From assembly GCA_031271975.1 (NCBI GenBank), contig JAISUR010000023.1, positions 1-64,000 of the forward strand: 64,000 nt of DNA, in the 5' to 3' direction. Shown in pieces: positions 6,970-15,491 of the stretch. The stretch comes from Propionibacteriaceae bacterium. Its GTDB lineage: Bacteria > Actinomycetota > Actinomycetes > Propionibacteriales > Propionibacteriaceae. The notes beneath the pieces are model-generated. The model was not told the DNA's origin, did no database searches, and saw only the letters and a program-made list of their open reading frames with translations. Position numbers and translations under genes: made by a program. How positions within the stretch are numbered: the first letter of the stretch is position 1; the number at the start of each line of letters is the position of its first letter.

Positions 6970-8598
6970 TTAGTCTTCGCGCCAGTTCGCCAACCGGCCC
7001 AACTCGGAGACCGCCTTGAAACGGGCCTCGACGCGCTTCCTGTCTTCGGCGCGGGTGACGACCAGCAATTCGTCGCCGGTCTGGATCTTCGTGTCGGCGT
7101 GCGGGGTGAAGGTCTCGTCCGCTCGGACGATCAGCGAGATCACGGAATTCACCGGCAGACGCACTTCGCGCACCGTCACGCCGTGCAGTTTGGAGCCTTC
7201 GGCAACGGACACTTGCAGCATGTCCGCGGAGATGTTGTCGAGTGGACCGAACTCGAACTCCACGTCGGTCGGCTCGTTCGTTGTGATCTTCAGCAATTTG
7301 GCGCTGGCGGGCAACGTCGGGGCCTGCAGCAGCGTGAAGAAGATGACGAAGATGAAGACCATGCCGAAGATCTCCGTGGAGTGTGGCGCTCGGTGGGCCA
7401 GCGGCACAGTCGCCATGATGATGGGGACGGCGCCGCGCAGGCCCGCCCACGAGATAAACAGCTGTTCCCGCCATGGCGTCTTGAACCACACCGAGCACAA
7501 GAACACCGAAACCGGACGGGCGACGAACGTCAGGAAGGCGCCCAGCCCCAGCCCCGCCAACGCGCCCGACCAGGAAATGTGGACTTCGTCGGAGGCGAGC
7601 ACGCCCAGCATGACGAACAGGCCGATCTGCGCCACCCATCCGACTCCTTCGGCGAAGGAACGGATCGCAGTGCGGTGCGGGAGGGGCGAATCGTCGTTCC
7701 AGAACTCGCGCAACCTCATGATCCATCTGGTCTCGCGGGCTTTCTGCTGCAGCTTGCGGATGGCCCGGCGCTTCGCGGGCACTGACAGGCGCTTGATCAG
7801 CCTGCCATTGGAGAGCACCACCGCGGCCATGTAAACGGCGGCGAACCCGGAAACGTGGCAAACGTCGCCCAGGCCGTAAGCCAGGATGGGGAAGCCGAAC
7901 GCCGCCAATGGGTAAAGGCCAGCGGACGGCAAGGCGAGTTTGCGCATGACCAGCATGCCGATGCGGCCGACCACCAACCCGAGCAGGAAGCCGCCGATCA
8001 GCTCCGCCGGCACGATGTAGATCAGCGACATCGGGTCTTCGCCAGACTCGCCCGCGGGCAGCGACAACTCGGTTGCCGTGGCGACCAGCAGCACAATCGG
8101 GGCGTCGTTGAAACCGGACTCGGCTTCCAGCGTGGCGCGCACCCGCGAAGGCAGTGGCACCCGCCGCAACACGGAAAACACCGCGGCGGAATCCGTCGGC
8201 GCGGTAATCGCCCCGAGGAGCACTGCCGTGACGAGGTTGAACCCGAGGACGAAGTAGGCGAACGCCGCCATCACCGCGATTGAAATGAGCACGCCCGCGC
8301 TGGCGAGCAGCACCGCCACCGTGATGGCTTCCTTCATCTCGTCCCACCGCGTGGTCAGCCCGCCCTCGGCCAGGATGAAGGCCAAAGCCATAAACCCGAA
8401 AGCGTGCGCCGACTCCGCGTCGGAGAAGTTGAGCGCAAAGTCGCCGAAGAGCCAAGTCTGGCCGAACAAGAACCCCAAACCCAGGAACAGCAACAGTGAA
8501 GGAAGGCCCAATTGCGTGCCCAAACGGGCGGAAAGGACGGCAGCGAGCAGGACCGCGGCAGCCAGGAGCATTAGCCCATTCAACTGAGCAAGTTCCAC
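6970..8598 (-). CDS. nhaP2: K+/H+ antiporter, NhaP2/CvrA type
   Basis: The 542-residue protein is a CPA1-family antiporter with about twelve membrane segments in the first 390 residues, including the FALAEGGLT-like FILAEGGLTTRWDE, the APTDSAAVFSVLRR and ESGFNDAPIVLL transport motifs, and GLRGAVPIIMA. Residues about 440-525 form a TrkA_C/RCK_C regulatory domain (TVREVRLPVNSVISLIVRAD). Family members expel K+ or Na+ in exchange for protons and help set cytoplasmic pH and osmolarity. The start is GTG at 8598. The mRNA leader can fold so that the AAGGGG ribosome site sits in the loop of a TTGGCC/GGCCAG stem, a weak hint of translational control. Confidence 0.92.
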   Translation of the reverse strand: MELAQLNGLMLLAAAVLLAAVLSARLGTQLGLPSLLLFLGLGFLFGQTWLFGDFALNFSDAESAHAFGFMALAFILAEGGLTTRWDEMKEAITVAVLLASAGVLISIAVMAAFAYFVLGFNLVTAVLLGAITAPTDSAAVFSVLRRVPLPSRVRATLEAESGFNDAPIVLLVATATELSLPAGESGEDPMSLIYIVPAELIGGFLLGLVVGRIGMLVMRKLALPSAGLYPLAAFGFPILAYGLGDVCHVSGFAAVYMAAVVLSNGRLIKRLSVPAKRRAIRKLQQKARETRWIMRLREFWNDDSPLPHRTAIRSFAEGVGWVAQIGLFVMLGVLASDEVHISWSGALAGLGLGAFLTFVARPVSVFLCSVWFKTPWREQLFISWAGLRGAVPIIMATVPLAHRAPHSTEIFGMVFIFVIFFTLLQAPTLPASAKLLKITTNEPTDVEFEFGPLDNISADMLQVSVAEGSKLHGVTVREVRLPVNSVISLIVRADETFTPHADTKIQTGDELLVVTRAEDRKRVEARFKAVSELGRLANWRED

Positions 8599-8676
8599 CT
8601 GGCCCCCTTTTGGCCAAGCTTATCCGAAGTCAAGTGGCCAACTCCACCGGAGGCACGGCCCCAACCCGGCGCTAAT

Positions 8677-8715
8677 CGGACTGCGTCCGAGATCCCGGAA
8701 CAAGTCCGGGATGAC
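8677..8715. repeat. Palindromic repeat, right-end copy
   Basis: Carries CGGACTGCGTCCG and then the terminal hairpin CCCGGAACAAGTCCGGG followed by ATGAC. It sits just upstream of the small gene at 8753. Confidence 0.8.
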
Positions 8716-8740
8716 TCGTGGTGGCGGTGCAGCCAGGTGC

Positions 8741-8746
8741 GACAAT
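8741..8746 (+). promoter_or_regulatory. -10 box before the 46-residue gene
   Basis: GACAAT, separated by 6 nt from the ATG at 8753, in the same arrangement as other leaderless starts in the window. Confidence 0.4.
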
Positions 8747-8752
8747 GGCCAC

Positions 8753-8893
8753 ATGGAGCAAGTAAGAGTCTCCTACGCGGGCTCCGGAGGCGCCACGGGA
8801 ATCCTGGGTTTCGACGGAGGAATCTCCGGCGAACTCGAACACTTGGTCACCAGCGCAACACGTCTCTACAAGGAGACAGAAGAACTGCGGTGA
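8753..8893 (+). CDS. Small hypothetical protein (46 residues)
   Basis: A short open frame in the 373 bp gap between two minus-strand genes. The product begins MEQVRVSYAGSGG, is glycine-rich in the middle and ends with an acidic, likely helical stretch (LYKETEELR). I recognise no family and see no signal peptide. Support is indirect: ATG rather than an alternative start, a -10-like GACAAT 6 nt upstream, and lack of repeat content in its coding part. It may be spurious. Confidence 0.35.
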   Translation: MEQVRVSYAGSGGATGILGFDGGISGELEHLVTSATRLYKETEELR

Positions 8894-8971
8894 CGCCGAG
8901 CCGGACTCCAGACAACGCCGCATGTCACTTTGCCTTGAGCCAGCATCTCCGCACGAAGTGCCCGCAGACAG

Positions 8972-11353
8972 CTACGCAGCGACTTTCTTGGTTGCTTTGG
9001 AGGTCTTGGTCACGGACGGGTAGTCGGTTTTCGAGCCGGTCACTTTCACAGTGATCGTTTTGCCTTTCTGCGCCGAAGCGAGCGTCAAAGATGTCCCCGT
9101 CGCGCCCTTGATCGCCTTGCCCGACGCATACCACTGCACTTTCAAGTCCACCGGATCCGGCTCCCACACGCCGACATCGACCGTCAACGTCTCCCCAACC
9201 TTCGCCGTCCCAGACACCACCGGCACCGGAGTAGCAGCCAACTTCAACCCCACAACCTTCGCAGTCGCCTTCGACGTCTTCGACACCGACTTGAAAAACT
9301 CCTTCGACCCGGTCACCTTCACCGTTATCTTCTTACCCTGCTGCGCGATATGCAGGACCAACGAAGTGCCGGTGGCATCCTTGATCGCCTTCCCAGACGC
9401 ATACCACTGCACCTGCAACCCCACCGGATCCGGACCCCAACTGCCAGTGTCAACACTCAACGTCTCCCCGACTTTCGCAGTCCCGGACACCACCGGCACC
9501 GGAGTCGCCGACAGCTTCGCCAACGCAACCTTCCCGGTAGCCTTCGACGCCTTGGTCAACGACTTATAGCCATCCAAAGTGCCAGTCACCTTCACCGTGA
9601 TCTTCTTACCCACATCCGAACCGGCCAACGTGTAGCTAGACCCCGTAGCGCCCACAATCGGAACCGACCCCGCAAACCACTGCGTCGACAACACCACACC
9701 CGGTGTCTTCCAGGTGCCCACATTCACCGACAACGTCTCGCCAAACACAGCCTTACCCGAAATCTTCGGAGTCACCCCACTGAGCGTCCCCGCAGCGACA
9801 ACCTTCGCCTTCGACACCTTCGACGTGGTCGCATACCCGGCAACCTGCCCGGTCACCTGCACCTGCACCGACGCACCCAAGTCCGCAGCAGCCAACACAT
9901 ACGACGAACCAGTAGCACCCACAATCGGCACGCCATCACGCAACCACTGATACACAGGCGAGATCTTCGGCGACCACGAACCAGCCGTCGCCGACAACTT
10001 CGAGCCAACCTTCGCCGTCCCACTAACCGTCGGCACCGGAGACTTCTTGAACGCCTTCAACGCCGCGCCATACTCGAACACCAAACCCTCGTGCGGACCA
10101 GGCTGCAACACATGGCACGCCGACGTCACACCGTTCAACGTGGTCGTCAGAGGACGGTTGATATCGTCAATCTCGAAGAAGCAAACCTTGTTGTAGGTGT
10201 TTCCGAACAGGCCCGAACTGAACTCGAAACCGTCGTTGGCTTCCACCACCCATTCGTACCAGTAGTCATACTCACTCGGAAGCCCAGTATCTGTTCCGTC
10301 AGATTCGAAAATCGTGACCCAAACCCAGTCCGTCTTGGAATAGCCAGACAGCTTTCCCGAAATAACCGCAGGGCCGCCATACTGCAAGACCACGTCACGC
10401 TGACTCGCCGACAGGGTGTGCCAGCTGTTGGCCTGGCCATCCAGCGCTATCCATATCCCCGTCCGCTCGTAATCACCCTCCACGACGGCATCGTCGCGAT
10501 CAACCGAGATGCTGTAGCAGAAGCCCGCATAGACCGGAACAGTGGCGACGCCTGCGGCCAACTCTTCCTCGTACCAGTGCACACCCAAGCTCCACTCGGT
10601 GGAGCAATCGACGATGTCTCCACGCACGAGGAGACTCTCTTGGGCCGGGGCGCCGACCAGGGTCACTTGCAGCGCGTCATCGGGATAGACGATGTCCAGC
10701 GTGAAGCTGGCCTCATCGGCCACCACGAACCGAGTGAAGCAGTTCTCGCCACTGCCCGCGCGCAGGGCGCAGAAGTTCTTGTCATCCGTGGCCACCCAGA
10801 CCACGTACGGGACCTCCGGATGAACTTCCAGCGCGAAGGTGCCATCCGACTCCAAGGGAGCCCAAGACTGGATGTCCACATCGACACATGGTTCGTCGAG
10901 GCAGTGCTGGGCCGTCACCCACCAGTCATCAGTCTCCGCAGGCGGGTTGGTCACCAAGCCGTTCACAGTGGTCGGTTCGCCGATGACAGTGAGAACAACG
11001 TCGTCTCCGGCGGTCACCGAGTGCCGCACCACGAATGAGCTTTCCGAATTCAACCGGGTAAACACAGTGTCCACGTTCGCGTCAAACACCAGGATGTAAT
11101 ACGCCGTACCCGGGCGAAGACCACTGATCGTGAAAGAGCCAGCAGCGTCAACCGGAGCATAATCCGTGTCGTCGTCAGTCCAGTACGCCACAGACCAGTC
11201 TTCAACCTCGGCGAGTTGGGCGGGGCCCAATCCGACCAACTGCCCGGTGATCTCGTCCGGAGCGGCAGCCTGCGCGGTCGGCGCGATCATTGACAGCATT
11301 CCGAAGGTGAGCGCAAGGCACGCTGATAGGGCGGTGATTCGGGTGAGACGCAT
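8972..11353 (-). CDS. Secreted Ig-like repeat surface protein
   Basis: A 793-residue exported protein. Residues 1-30 are a signal peptide (MRLTRITALSACLALTFGML, cleaved after an AQA-type site). Up to about residue 435 there are several beta-sandwich modules of the carboxypeptidase-regulatory-like kind, recognisable by GSFTISGLRPGTAYYI. From about 440 to the end are four repeats of 86-91 residues, each starting near VPVVSGTAKVGETLSV, then QWYASGKAIKGATGTSL and KGKTITVKVTGS. The last two repeats are also closely alike at DNA level. No LPXTG motif or membrane anchor is visible at the C-terminus, so it is released or held non-covalently. Adhesion or matrix binding is an inference. Its neighbours on the other strand are also envelope proteins. 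Confidence 0.85.
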   Translation of the reverse strand: MRLTRITALSACLALTFGMLSMIAPTAQAAAPDEITGQLVGLGPAQLAEVEDWSVAYWTDDDTDYAPVDAAGSFTISGLRPGTAYYILVFDANVDTVFTRLNSESSFVVRHSVTAGDDVVLTVIGEPTTVNGLVTNPPAETDDWWVTAQHCLDEPCVDVDIQSWAPLESDGTFALEVHPEVPYVVWVATDDKNFCALRAGSGENCFTRFVVADEASFTLDIVYPDDALQVTLVGAPAQESLLVRGDIVDCSTEWSLGVHWYEEELAAGVATVPVYAGFCYSISVDRDDAVVEGDYERTGIWIALDGQANSWHTLSASQRDVVLQYGGPAVISGKLSGYSKTDWVWVTIFESDGTDTGLPSEYDYWYEWVVEANDGFEFSSGLFGNTYNKVCFFEIDDINRPLTTTLNGVTSACHVLQPGPHEGLVFEYGAALKAFKKSPVPTVSGTAKVGSKLSATAGSWSPKISPVYQWLRDGVPIVGATGSSYVLAAADLGASVQVQVTGQVAGYATTSKVSKAKVVAAGTLSGVTPKISGKAVFGETLSVNVGTWKTPGVVLSTQWFAGSVPIVGATGSSYTLAGSDVGKKITVKVTGTLDGYKSLTKASKATGKVALAKLSATPVPVVSGTAKVGETLSVDTGSWGPDPVGLQVQWYASGKAIKDATGTSLVLHIAQQGKKITVKVTGSKEFFKSVSKTSKATAKVVGLKLAATPVPVVSGTAKVGETLTVDVGVWEPDPVDLKVQWYASGKAIKGATGTSLTLASAQKGKTITVKVTGSKTDYPSVTKTSKATKKVAA

Positions 11354-11503
11354 TTTCTGGCCGCTTTCTGATGTGGGTATTCGGAGGTGTGGGCACCGAC
11401 GCTACCCCCCGCCCGCGCGAATTTGCAACAGGGCGAGGCGGTTCGCCACTCGCGACACGAGATCGGGAGGACGCCGGCAGGTGCCGCGGCGCAGGTCGTC
11501 GGC

Positions 11504-11509
11504 TATCCT
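11504..11509 (+). promoter_or_regulatory. -10 box of leaderless promoter
   Basis: TATCCT, 6 nt before the ATG at 11516. Confidence 0.5.
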
Positions 11510-11515
11510 TGCGGC

Positions 11516-12427
11516 ATGACTGACCAAAACCCCGGTTTCCAGCCCCCCGAACAGGTGCCTGCGACTCCTTCTGAACTAGCTGCCCCGCAGCCCCCAACCG
11601 CCGCACCTGAGCCTGTCCAGTTGGCCCCCGCGGACTACATCGCCCCGGCGGCCTACACCCCACCCGCCGCGTACACCCCGCAAGCCCCCATACAGGGTTA
11701 CACGCCGCAGGCTCCCACACAGGAGCCCGTTCCACAACAGCCGGCGCAGAGCTACGCACCGCCGGCCCAGGGTTACACGCAACAGCCGCCCCAGGGTTAC
11801 ACCCCACCGCAGCAGCCACAGGTTCCCACTGCGGACTATGCGCAACAGGCGCCGCAGCAGGGGTACGTCCCGCAACAGCCGCCCCAGGGCTACGATCCCA
11901 ACGCCTACGCCCAGTCTGGCTACGTGCCTGCCCAGCCCACCGATCCGAACTACCCCCAGCAGTACGGCCAGCCACAGCCCGTCGCCCAGCCCGCGGGCGA
12001 GGAGCAGGTCGGCAAGGGCCTGTTGTTCTCGCTGGGCGGCGTGGTCGCGGGCGTCGTGCTGACGGTCGTGATCTGGCAGGCCGGGTTCATCGCTTCGATT
12101 TGCGGATTTGTGCTGGCCGCCGGAGCGGTGTGGCTCTATTCGATCGGAGCCAAATCATCGCCGCGCAAGGGGATGGTCCCGCTGATCGGCGTGATCGTGG
12201 TGGGAGTGTTGATCAGCATCGTGGCCTGCCTGGTGTCCGAACTGCTGCCGCTGCAGGCAGAGGCCGCCGAGTATGGCTACGACATCTCCCTGCCGGACTT
12301 GTTCCAGTTGATCCTGCAAGAAGATCCCGGTGCCATGGCCTCGTTTGGTGGCTCTGCCGCGATGCTGTTCCTGTTCGCGGCCCTGGGCATGTTCGGCACC
12401 CTGCGCCGTTTGGCCACCAACCGCTAG
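11516..12427 (+). CDS. Pro/Gln/Tyr-rich tetra-spanning membrane protein
   Basis: The first half of this 303-residue protein (to about 160) is low-complexity sequence of repeated YTPQAP/QGYxPQQP units, like the cytosolic tails of many actinobacterial membrane proteins. The second half has four hydrophobic segments: about 168-190, 193-213, 222-245 and 277-297. No enzymatic domain is visible. ATG 11516 is chosen because a TATCCT -10 box sits 6 nt upstream and the longer frame begins in a poorly conserved leader. The stop overlaps the GTG of the next gene by one base (TAGTG), so the two are translationally coupled. Function unknown. Confidence 0.75.
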   Translation: MTDQNPGFQPPEQVPATPSELAAPQPPTAAPEPVQLAPADYIAPAAYTPPAAYTPQAPIQGYTPQAPTQEPVPQQPAQSYAPPAQGYTQQPPQGYTPPQQPQVPTADYAQQAPQQGYVPQQPPQGYDPNAYAQSGYVPAQPTDPNYPQQYGQPQPVAQPAGEEQVGKGLLFSLGGVVAGVVLTVVIWQAGFIASICGFVLAAGAVWLYSIGAKSSPRKGMVPLIGVIVVGVLISIVACLVSELLPLQAEAAEYGYDISLPDLFQLILQEDPGAMASFGGSAAMLFLFAALGMFGTLRRLATNR

Positions 12428-13485
12428 TGCAGCTTCGGCCGTCACGCCCGCTCGCCATCTCGCTGGCGGTAGTTGTGGCGGCTTCGAGCCTTTCGGCACC
12501 GAGCGCGGCGGCGGCATCCCTGCCCGAGACGGCCGACACGCAGGTCATGGCGCTGACCAGCACCGACGGCTACACCACGCAACAAGGCGCGGTCGTCCAC
12601 GGGCAATGGGCATGGGTGTTGCAGTCCAAACGCGTCAAGTTGTCCTCCGGCCGCGAACAACGCTCGACGCAGTTGCTGAAGTACCGCATCGGGGATGAAA
12701 ACCCCGTAGCCAGCCGGAAATTCAAGTACGACCCCAAGACCCGCACCAACACGCTCGGCCACGCCAACGACATGACCTACGACACGGCCCGGAAACAGCT
12801 CGTGGTACCGGTTTGGGATGAGGCGCGCCCAGCCAACGACAACCTGGTCCGCTACCTGGACCCGGACACGCTGCGGTCCGTGGCTGAGAAGACGGTCAAA
12901 GGCCCAGCCCACATCTCCGCGATCTGTTATTTCGGCGGGCGCTATGTGGCCGGATCGGGCACCGAGTTTTGGCGCTACGACGCCGAGTTGGAAAACGGGC
13001 AACGGATTCTCAAGGTTTCGCTCGACGACACCGACCAGGGCATCGCCTGCGACTCCGAGTACATCTACCTGCCGCGCAGCAAACGCATCAACCCGGACCG
13101 CCTCGACAACACCGTCCACGTGTACACCTGGGAAGGCAAACACGTGGCCGACTACCTCATGCAGACCACCTGGGGCGAAGTGGAAGCGATGACGGTGCGG
13201 CCCAGCGACGGAGCTGTCTTCGCCGCGTTCAACCTCAAGTCGTCGCCGGACAACTGGCTCACCCGCGTCGACAAACTGCGCTATGAGGTGCGCTACGGCG
13301 ACACCGTGCCGGCCACAGTCGCGCTCTACGGGCAGCGCGCCCAACTGGCCACCGCGCCCGCCAAAGCCGGGCAGACATTCACCGGCTGGGTGGGCGGCGC
13401 CCGCTACTGGCCGGGCGACGAGGTGCAACCGCGCATCCGCGGCGGCCACGTCACCCTGCGCCCGACTTGGATGCCCGCCGGCTAG
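12427..13485 (+). CDS. Secreted protein with propeller-like repeats and an InlB-type C-terminal module
   Basis: Start GTG 12427 overlaps the previous stop by one base. The N-terminus is a signal peptide (VQLRPSRPLAISLAVVVAAS, cleavage near SAAAA). The body of the 352-residue protein has repeated short beta segments (ANDMTYDTARKQLVVPVWD, HISAICYFGGRYVAGSG, DQGIACDSEYIYLPRS) that resemble a beta-propeller. The last ~65 residues (VRYGDTVPATVALYGQRAQL, then FTGWVGG and LRPTW) resemble the InlB B-repeat/Listeria-Bacteroides repeat found in adhesins. Extracellular; ligand unknown. It overlaps the convergent uspA-like gene by 4 bp. Confidence 0.75.
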   Translation: MQLRPSRPLAISLAVVVAASSLSAPSAAAASLPETADTQVMALTSTDGYTTQQGAVVHGQWAWVLQSKRVKLSSGREQRSTQLLKYRIGDENPVASRKFKYDPKTRTNTLGHANDMTYDTARKQLVVPVWDEARPANDNLVRYLDPDTLRSVAEKTVKGPAHISAICYFGGRYVAGSGTEFWRYDAELENGQRILKVSLDDTDQGIACDSEYIYLPRSKRINPDRLDNTVHVYTWEGKHVADYLMQTTWGEVEAMTVRPSDGAVFAAFNLKSSPDNWLTRVDKLRYEVRYGDTVPATVALYGQRAQLATAPAKAGQTFTGWVGGARYWPGDEVQPRIRGGHVTLRPTWMPAG

Positions 13486-13973
13486 CCGATCGCCTGGTCC
13501 AGCTTCAGGGCGCGCTCGGGGGCCGGGTCTGCGTCGACCAGCCGGGCGACCAGCACGTCGCATTGGGCGTGTTCGACGACTTGGTCCGAGACGGATCCCA
13601 ACAATAGGCCGGCGAAACCGCCCAGCCCGCGCGTGCCCACCACGATGAGGCTGGATTGGGCCGAGGCGGCGATCAATTCCCGCCCGGCGGCACCATGCGG
13701 AACTTCGATGGACACGTCGGCATCCGGAAACTCAGCCAGCACTCCCGCCAGTTCCCGCCGCGTCTGCTCTTCCACAGCCGCCCCGAAATCCTCCACGGGC
13801 GGCACATAGCCGGGCTGCCACGTCGCGGGACGCGGCGCGTTCGAGATCGTCCAGGCCCGCACGATGCGCACCGGCGCGCCCAGCTTGCCTGCCAGCCACA
13901 GCCCCTTCCGCACCGCCGCGAAGGCGAATGGGGAGCCGTCGAATCCGATCGTGATCGGCAATGACTGTTCCAT
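13482..13973 (-). CDS. Universal stress protein, UspA family
   Basis: A single-domain UspA protein of 163 residues with an alpha/beta nucleotide-binding fold. The N-terminus ITIGFDGSPFAFAAVRKGL and the ATP-binding C-terminal motif VVGTRGLGGFAGLLLGSVS match the ATP-binding type (G-2x-G-9x-G-S/T). Such proteins are usually induced by stress or stationary phase. The transcript is probably leaderless: TAGGCT lies 6 nt before the ATG. It stands alone between the secreted-protein genes and citrate synthase. Confidence 0.92.
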   Translation of the reverse strand: MEQSLPITIGFDGSPFAFAAVRKGLWLAGKLGAPVRIVRAWTISNAPRPATWQPGYVPPVEDFGAAVEEQTRRELAGVLAEFPDADVSIEVPHGAAGRELIAASAQSSLIVVGTRGLGGFAGLLLGSVSDQVVEHAQCDVLVARLVDADPAPERALKLDQAIG

Positions 13974-13979
13974 GCAGTG

Positions 13980-13985
13980 AGCCTA
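13980..13985 (-). promoter_or_regulatory. -10 box of leaderless uspA-like promoter
   Basis: TAGGCT on the minus strand, 6 nt from the ATG at 13973. Confidence 0.6.
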
Positions 13986-14111
13986 CTACCCAACAAGAAT
14001 TGCTCACATGCCACCCAAGCCACGCGTGGGCACTCGGTAATTGCACCGAGCAAACCCGCACGCCTGCCGCCGCCCGCGAGTATCGTGGCGGGCAAAGTTG
14101 GGAGGCTAACC

Positions 14112-15392
14112 ATGTCTAACGCACTGTTCACCCACGACGATGTCGCCTACGAGCTGCCATTGGTGCCGGCCACGCAAGGCAGCGCCGGATACGACGTCAG
14201 CCGCCTGCTGGCCGCGACCGGCGAAATGACCCTCGACGCCGGTTTCGGATCGACGGCCTCGTGCACCTCCAAGATCACGTTCATTGACGGCGACAAGGGA
14301 ATCCTGCGCTATCGCGGCTACCCCATCGAACAGCTCGCGGAACAGGCGACATTCCTCGAAGTCTCCTACCTGGTGCTCTACGGCGAGCTGCCCACCGCCG
14401 CCGAGTTGGACGCGTTCTCGAAGAGCATCGCCAAGTACCACATGCTCGACGAACGCCTCAAGGAAATGTTCCGCTTCCTGCCCAGGCGCTCGCACCCCAT
14501 GCCGGTCCTGGCGGCGGGCATCAACGCGTTGTCCACCTTCGTCGGCACCAATCCGGGCATCGACCCGTCAGATCTGGACCAAGCCACCTTCCGGCTGATG
14601 GGCAACGTGCCCACACTGGCCGCCTACGGCTACAAGAACTCCGTCGGCCAGCCGTTCCTCTACCCCGACGATTCGCTTTCCTACATCGAGAACTTCCTGC
14701 GCATGGCGTTCGGCCTGCCCACCGGCCCATATCCCTTCGACGAGGTGATCACCCGCGCCTTGGACGTGCTGTTGATCCTGCACGCCGACCACGAACAGAA
14801 CTGCTCCACCTCGACAGTGCGCCTGGTCGGCTCGTCGGGCGCCAATCTCTACGTCTCGGTGGCTTCGGGAGTGAGCGCGCTGTCCGGCCCGCTGCACGGC
14901 GGCGCCAACCAGGCCGTGCTCGAAATGCTCGCCGGCATCCGCGACGAGGGCGGCGACGTGCTCTCGTACGTCAACAAGGTCAAGGATAAGAAGGACACCA
15001 CCAAGCTGATGGGCTTTGGCCACCGGATCTACAAGAACTACGACCCGCGGGCGGCCATCGTGAAACGCCACGCGGACGAAATCCTCAACCGCCACTCCGG
15101 CGATGACGAACTGCTCGACATCGCCTTGCGCCTGGAAGCGGCCGCGCTCGCCGACCCGTATTTCCAGGAGCGCAAGCTCTATCCGAACGTCGACTTCTAC
15201 ACCGGCCTGATCTACCAGGCGATGGGCTTCCCGGTGAACATGTTCACCGTCCTGTTCGCCTTGGGCCGCCTGCCCGGCTGGATTGCGCACTGGCGCGAAC
15301 AAGCCGCCGACCCGGAGACGAAGATCGGCCGCCCCCGCCAGGTCTACATAGGCGAAACCGCCCGCGACTACGTTCCGATCAGCGCCCGGTGA
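14112..15392 (+). CDS. gltA: Citrate synthase
   Basis: Type II citrate synthase (426 residues), which condenses acetyl-CoA and oxaloacetate at the entry of the TCA cycle. Catalytic signatures are present: HADHEQNCSTSTVR with the first active His, the GPLHGGANQAVLEML stretch with the second, and GFGHRIYKNYDPRA. The Asp of the third catalytic site is in PNVDFYTGLIYQAMG. ATG 14112 follows GGAGG at 14101, so this gene, unlike many here, has a normal leader. It converges on the fumarase gene, another TCA enzyme, across a palindromic repeat. Confidence 0.96.
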   Translation: MSNALFTHDDVAYELPLVPATQGSAGYDVSRLLAATGEMTLDAGFGSTASCTSKITFIDGDKGILRYRGYPIEQLAEQATFLEVSYLVLYGELPTAAELDAFSKSIAKYHMLDERLKEMFRFLPRRSHPMPVLAAGINALSTFVGTNPGIDPSDLDQATFRLMGNVPTLAAYGYKNSVGQPFLYPDDSLSYIENFLRMAFGLPTGPYPFDEVITRALDVLLILHADHEQNCSTSTVRLVGSSGANLYVSVASGVSALSGPLHGGANQAVLEMLAGIRDEGGDVLSYVNKVKDKKDTTKLMGFGHRIYKNYDPRAAIVKRHADEILNRHSGDDELLDIALRLEAAALADPYFQERKLYPNVDFYTGLIYQAMGFPVNMFTVLFALGRLPGWIAHWREQAADPETKIGRPRQVYIGETARDYVPISAR

Positions 15393-15425
15393 ACGCTTCC
15401 TAGTGGGGTCTCTGCCCACCAGCAA

Positions 15426-15464
15426 CGGACTTCGTCCGAGATCCCAGGACGGGCCCGGGATGAC
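15426..15464. repeat. Palindromic repeat, right-end copy between gltA and fumarase
   Basis: CGGACTTCGTCCG then a degenerate terminal hairpin (CCCAGGACGGGCCCGGG) and ATGAC. With the nearby GTGGG/CCCAC stem at about 15402-15418 it can serve as a bidirectional terminator for the converging genes. Confidence 0.75.
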
Positions 15465-15491
15465 GGCGGGGGCGTTGCCGGTGGCTGAAGC

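Noticed and set aside
6496-7785. 429-residue plus-strand open frame across the repeat array and nhaP2
   Set aside because: Half is repeat translation (MPDLFQR-type strings) and half antisense to nhaP2.
13977-14111. Longer citrate synthase start
   Set aside because: The added 45 residues are not part of the family and GGAGG precedes the ATG at 14112.
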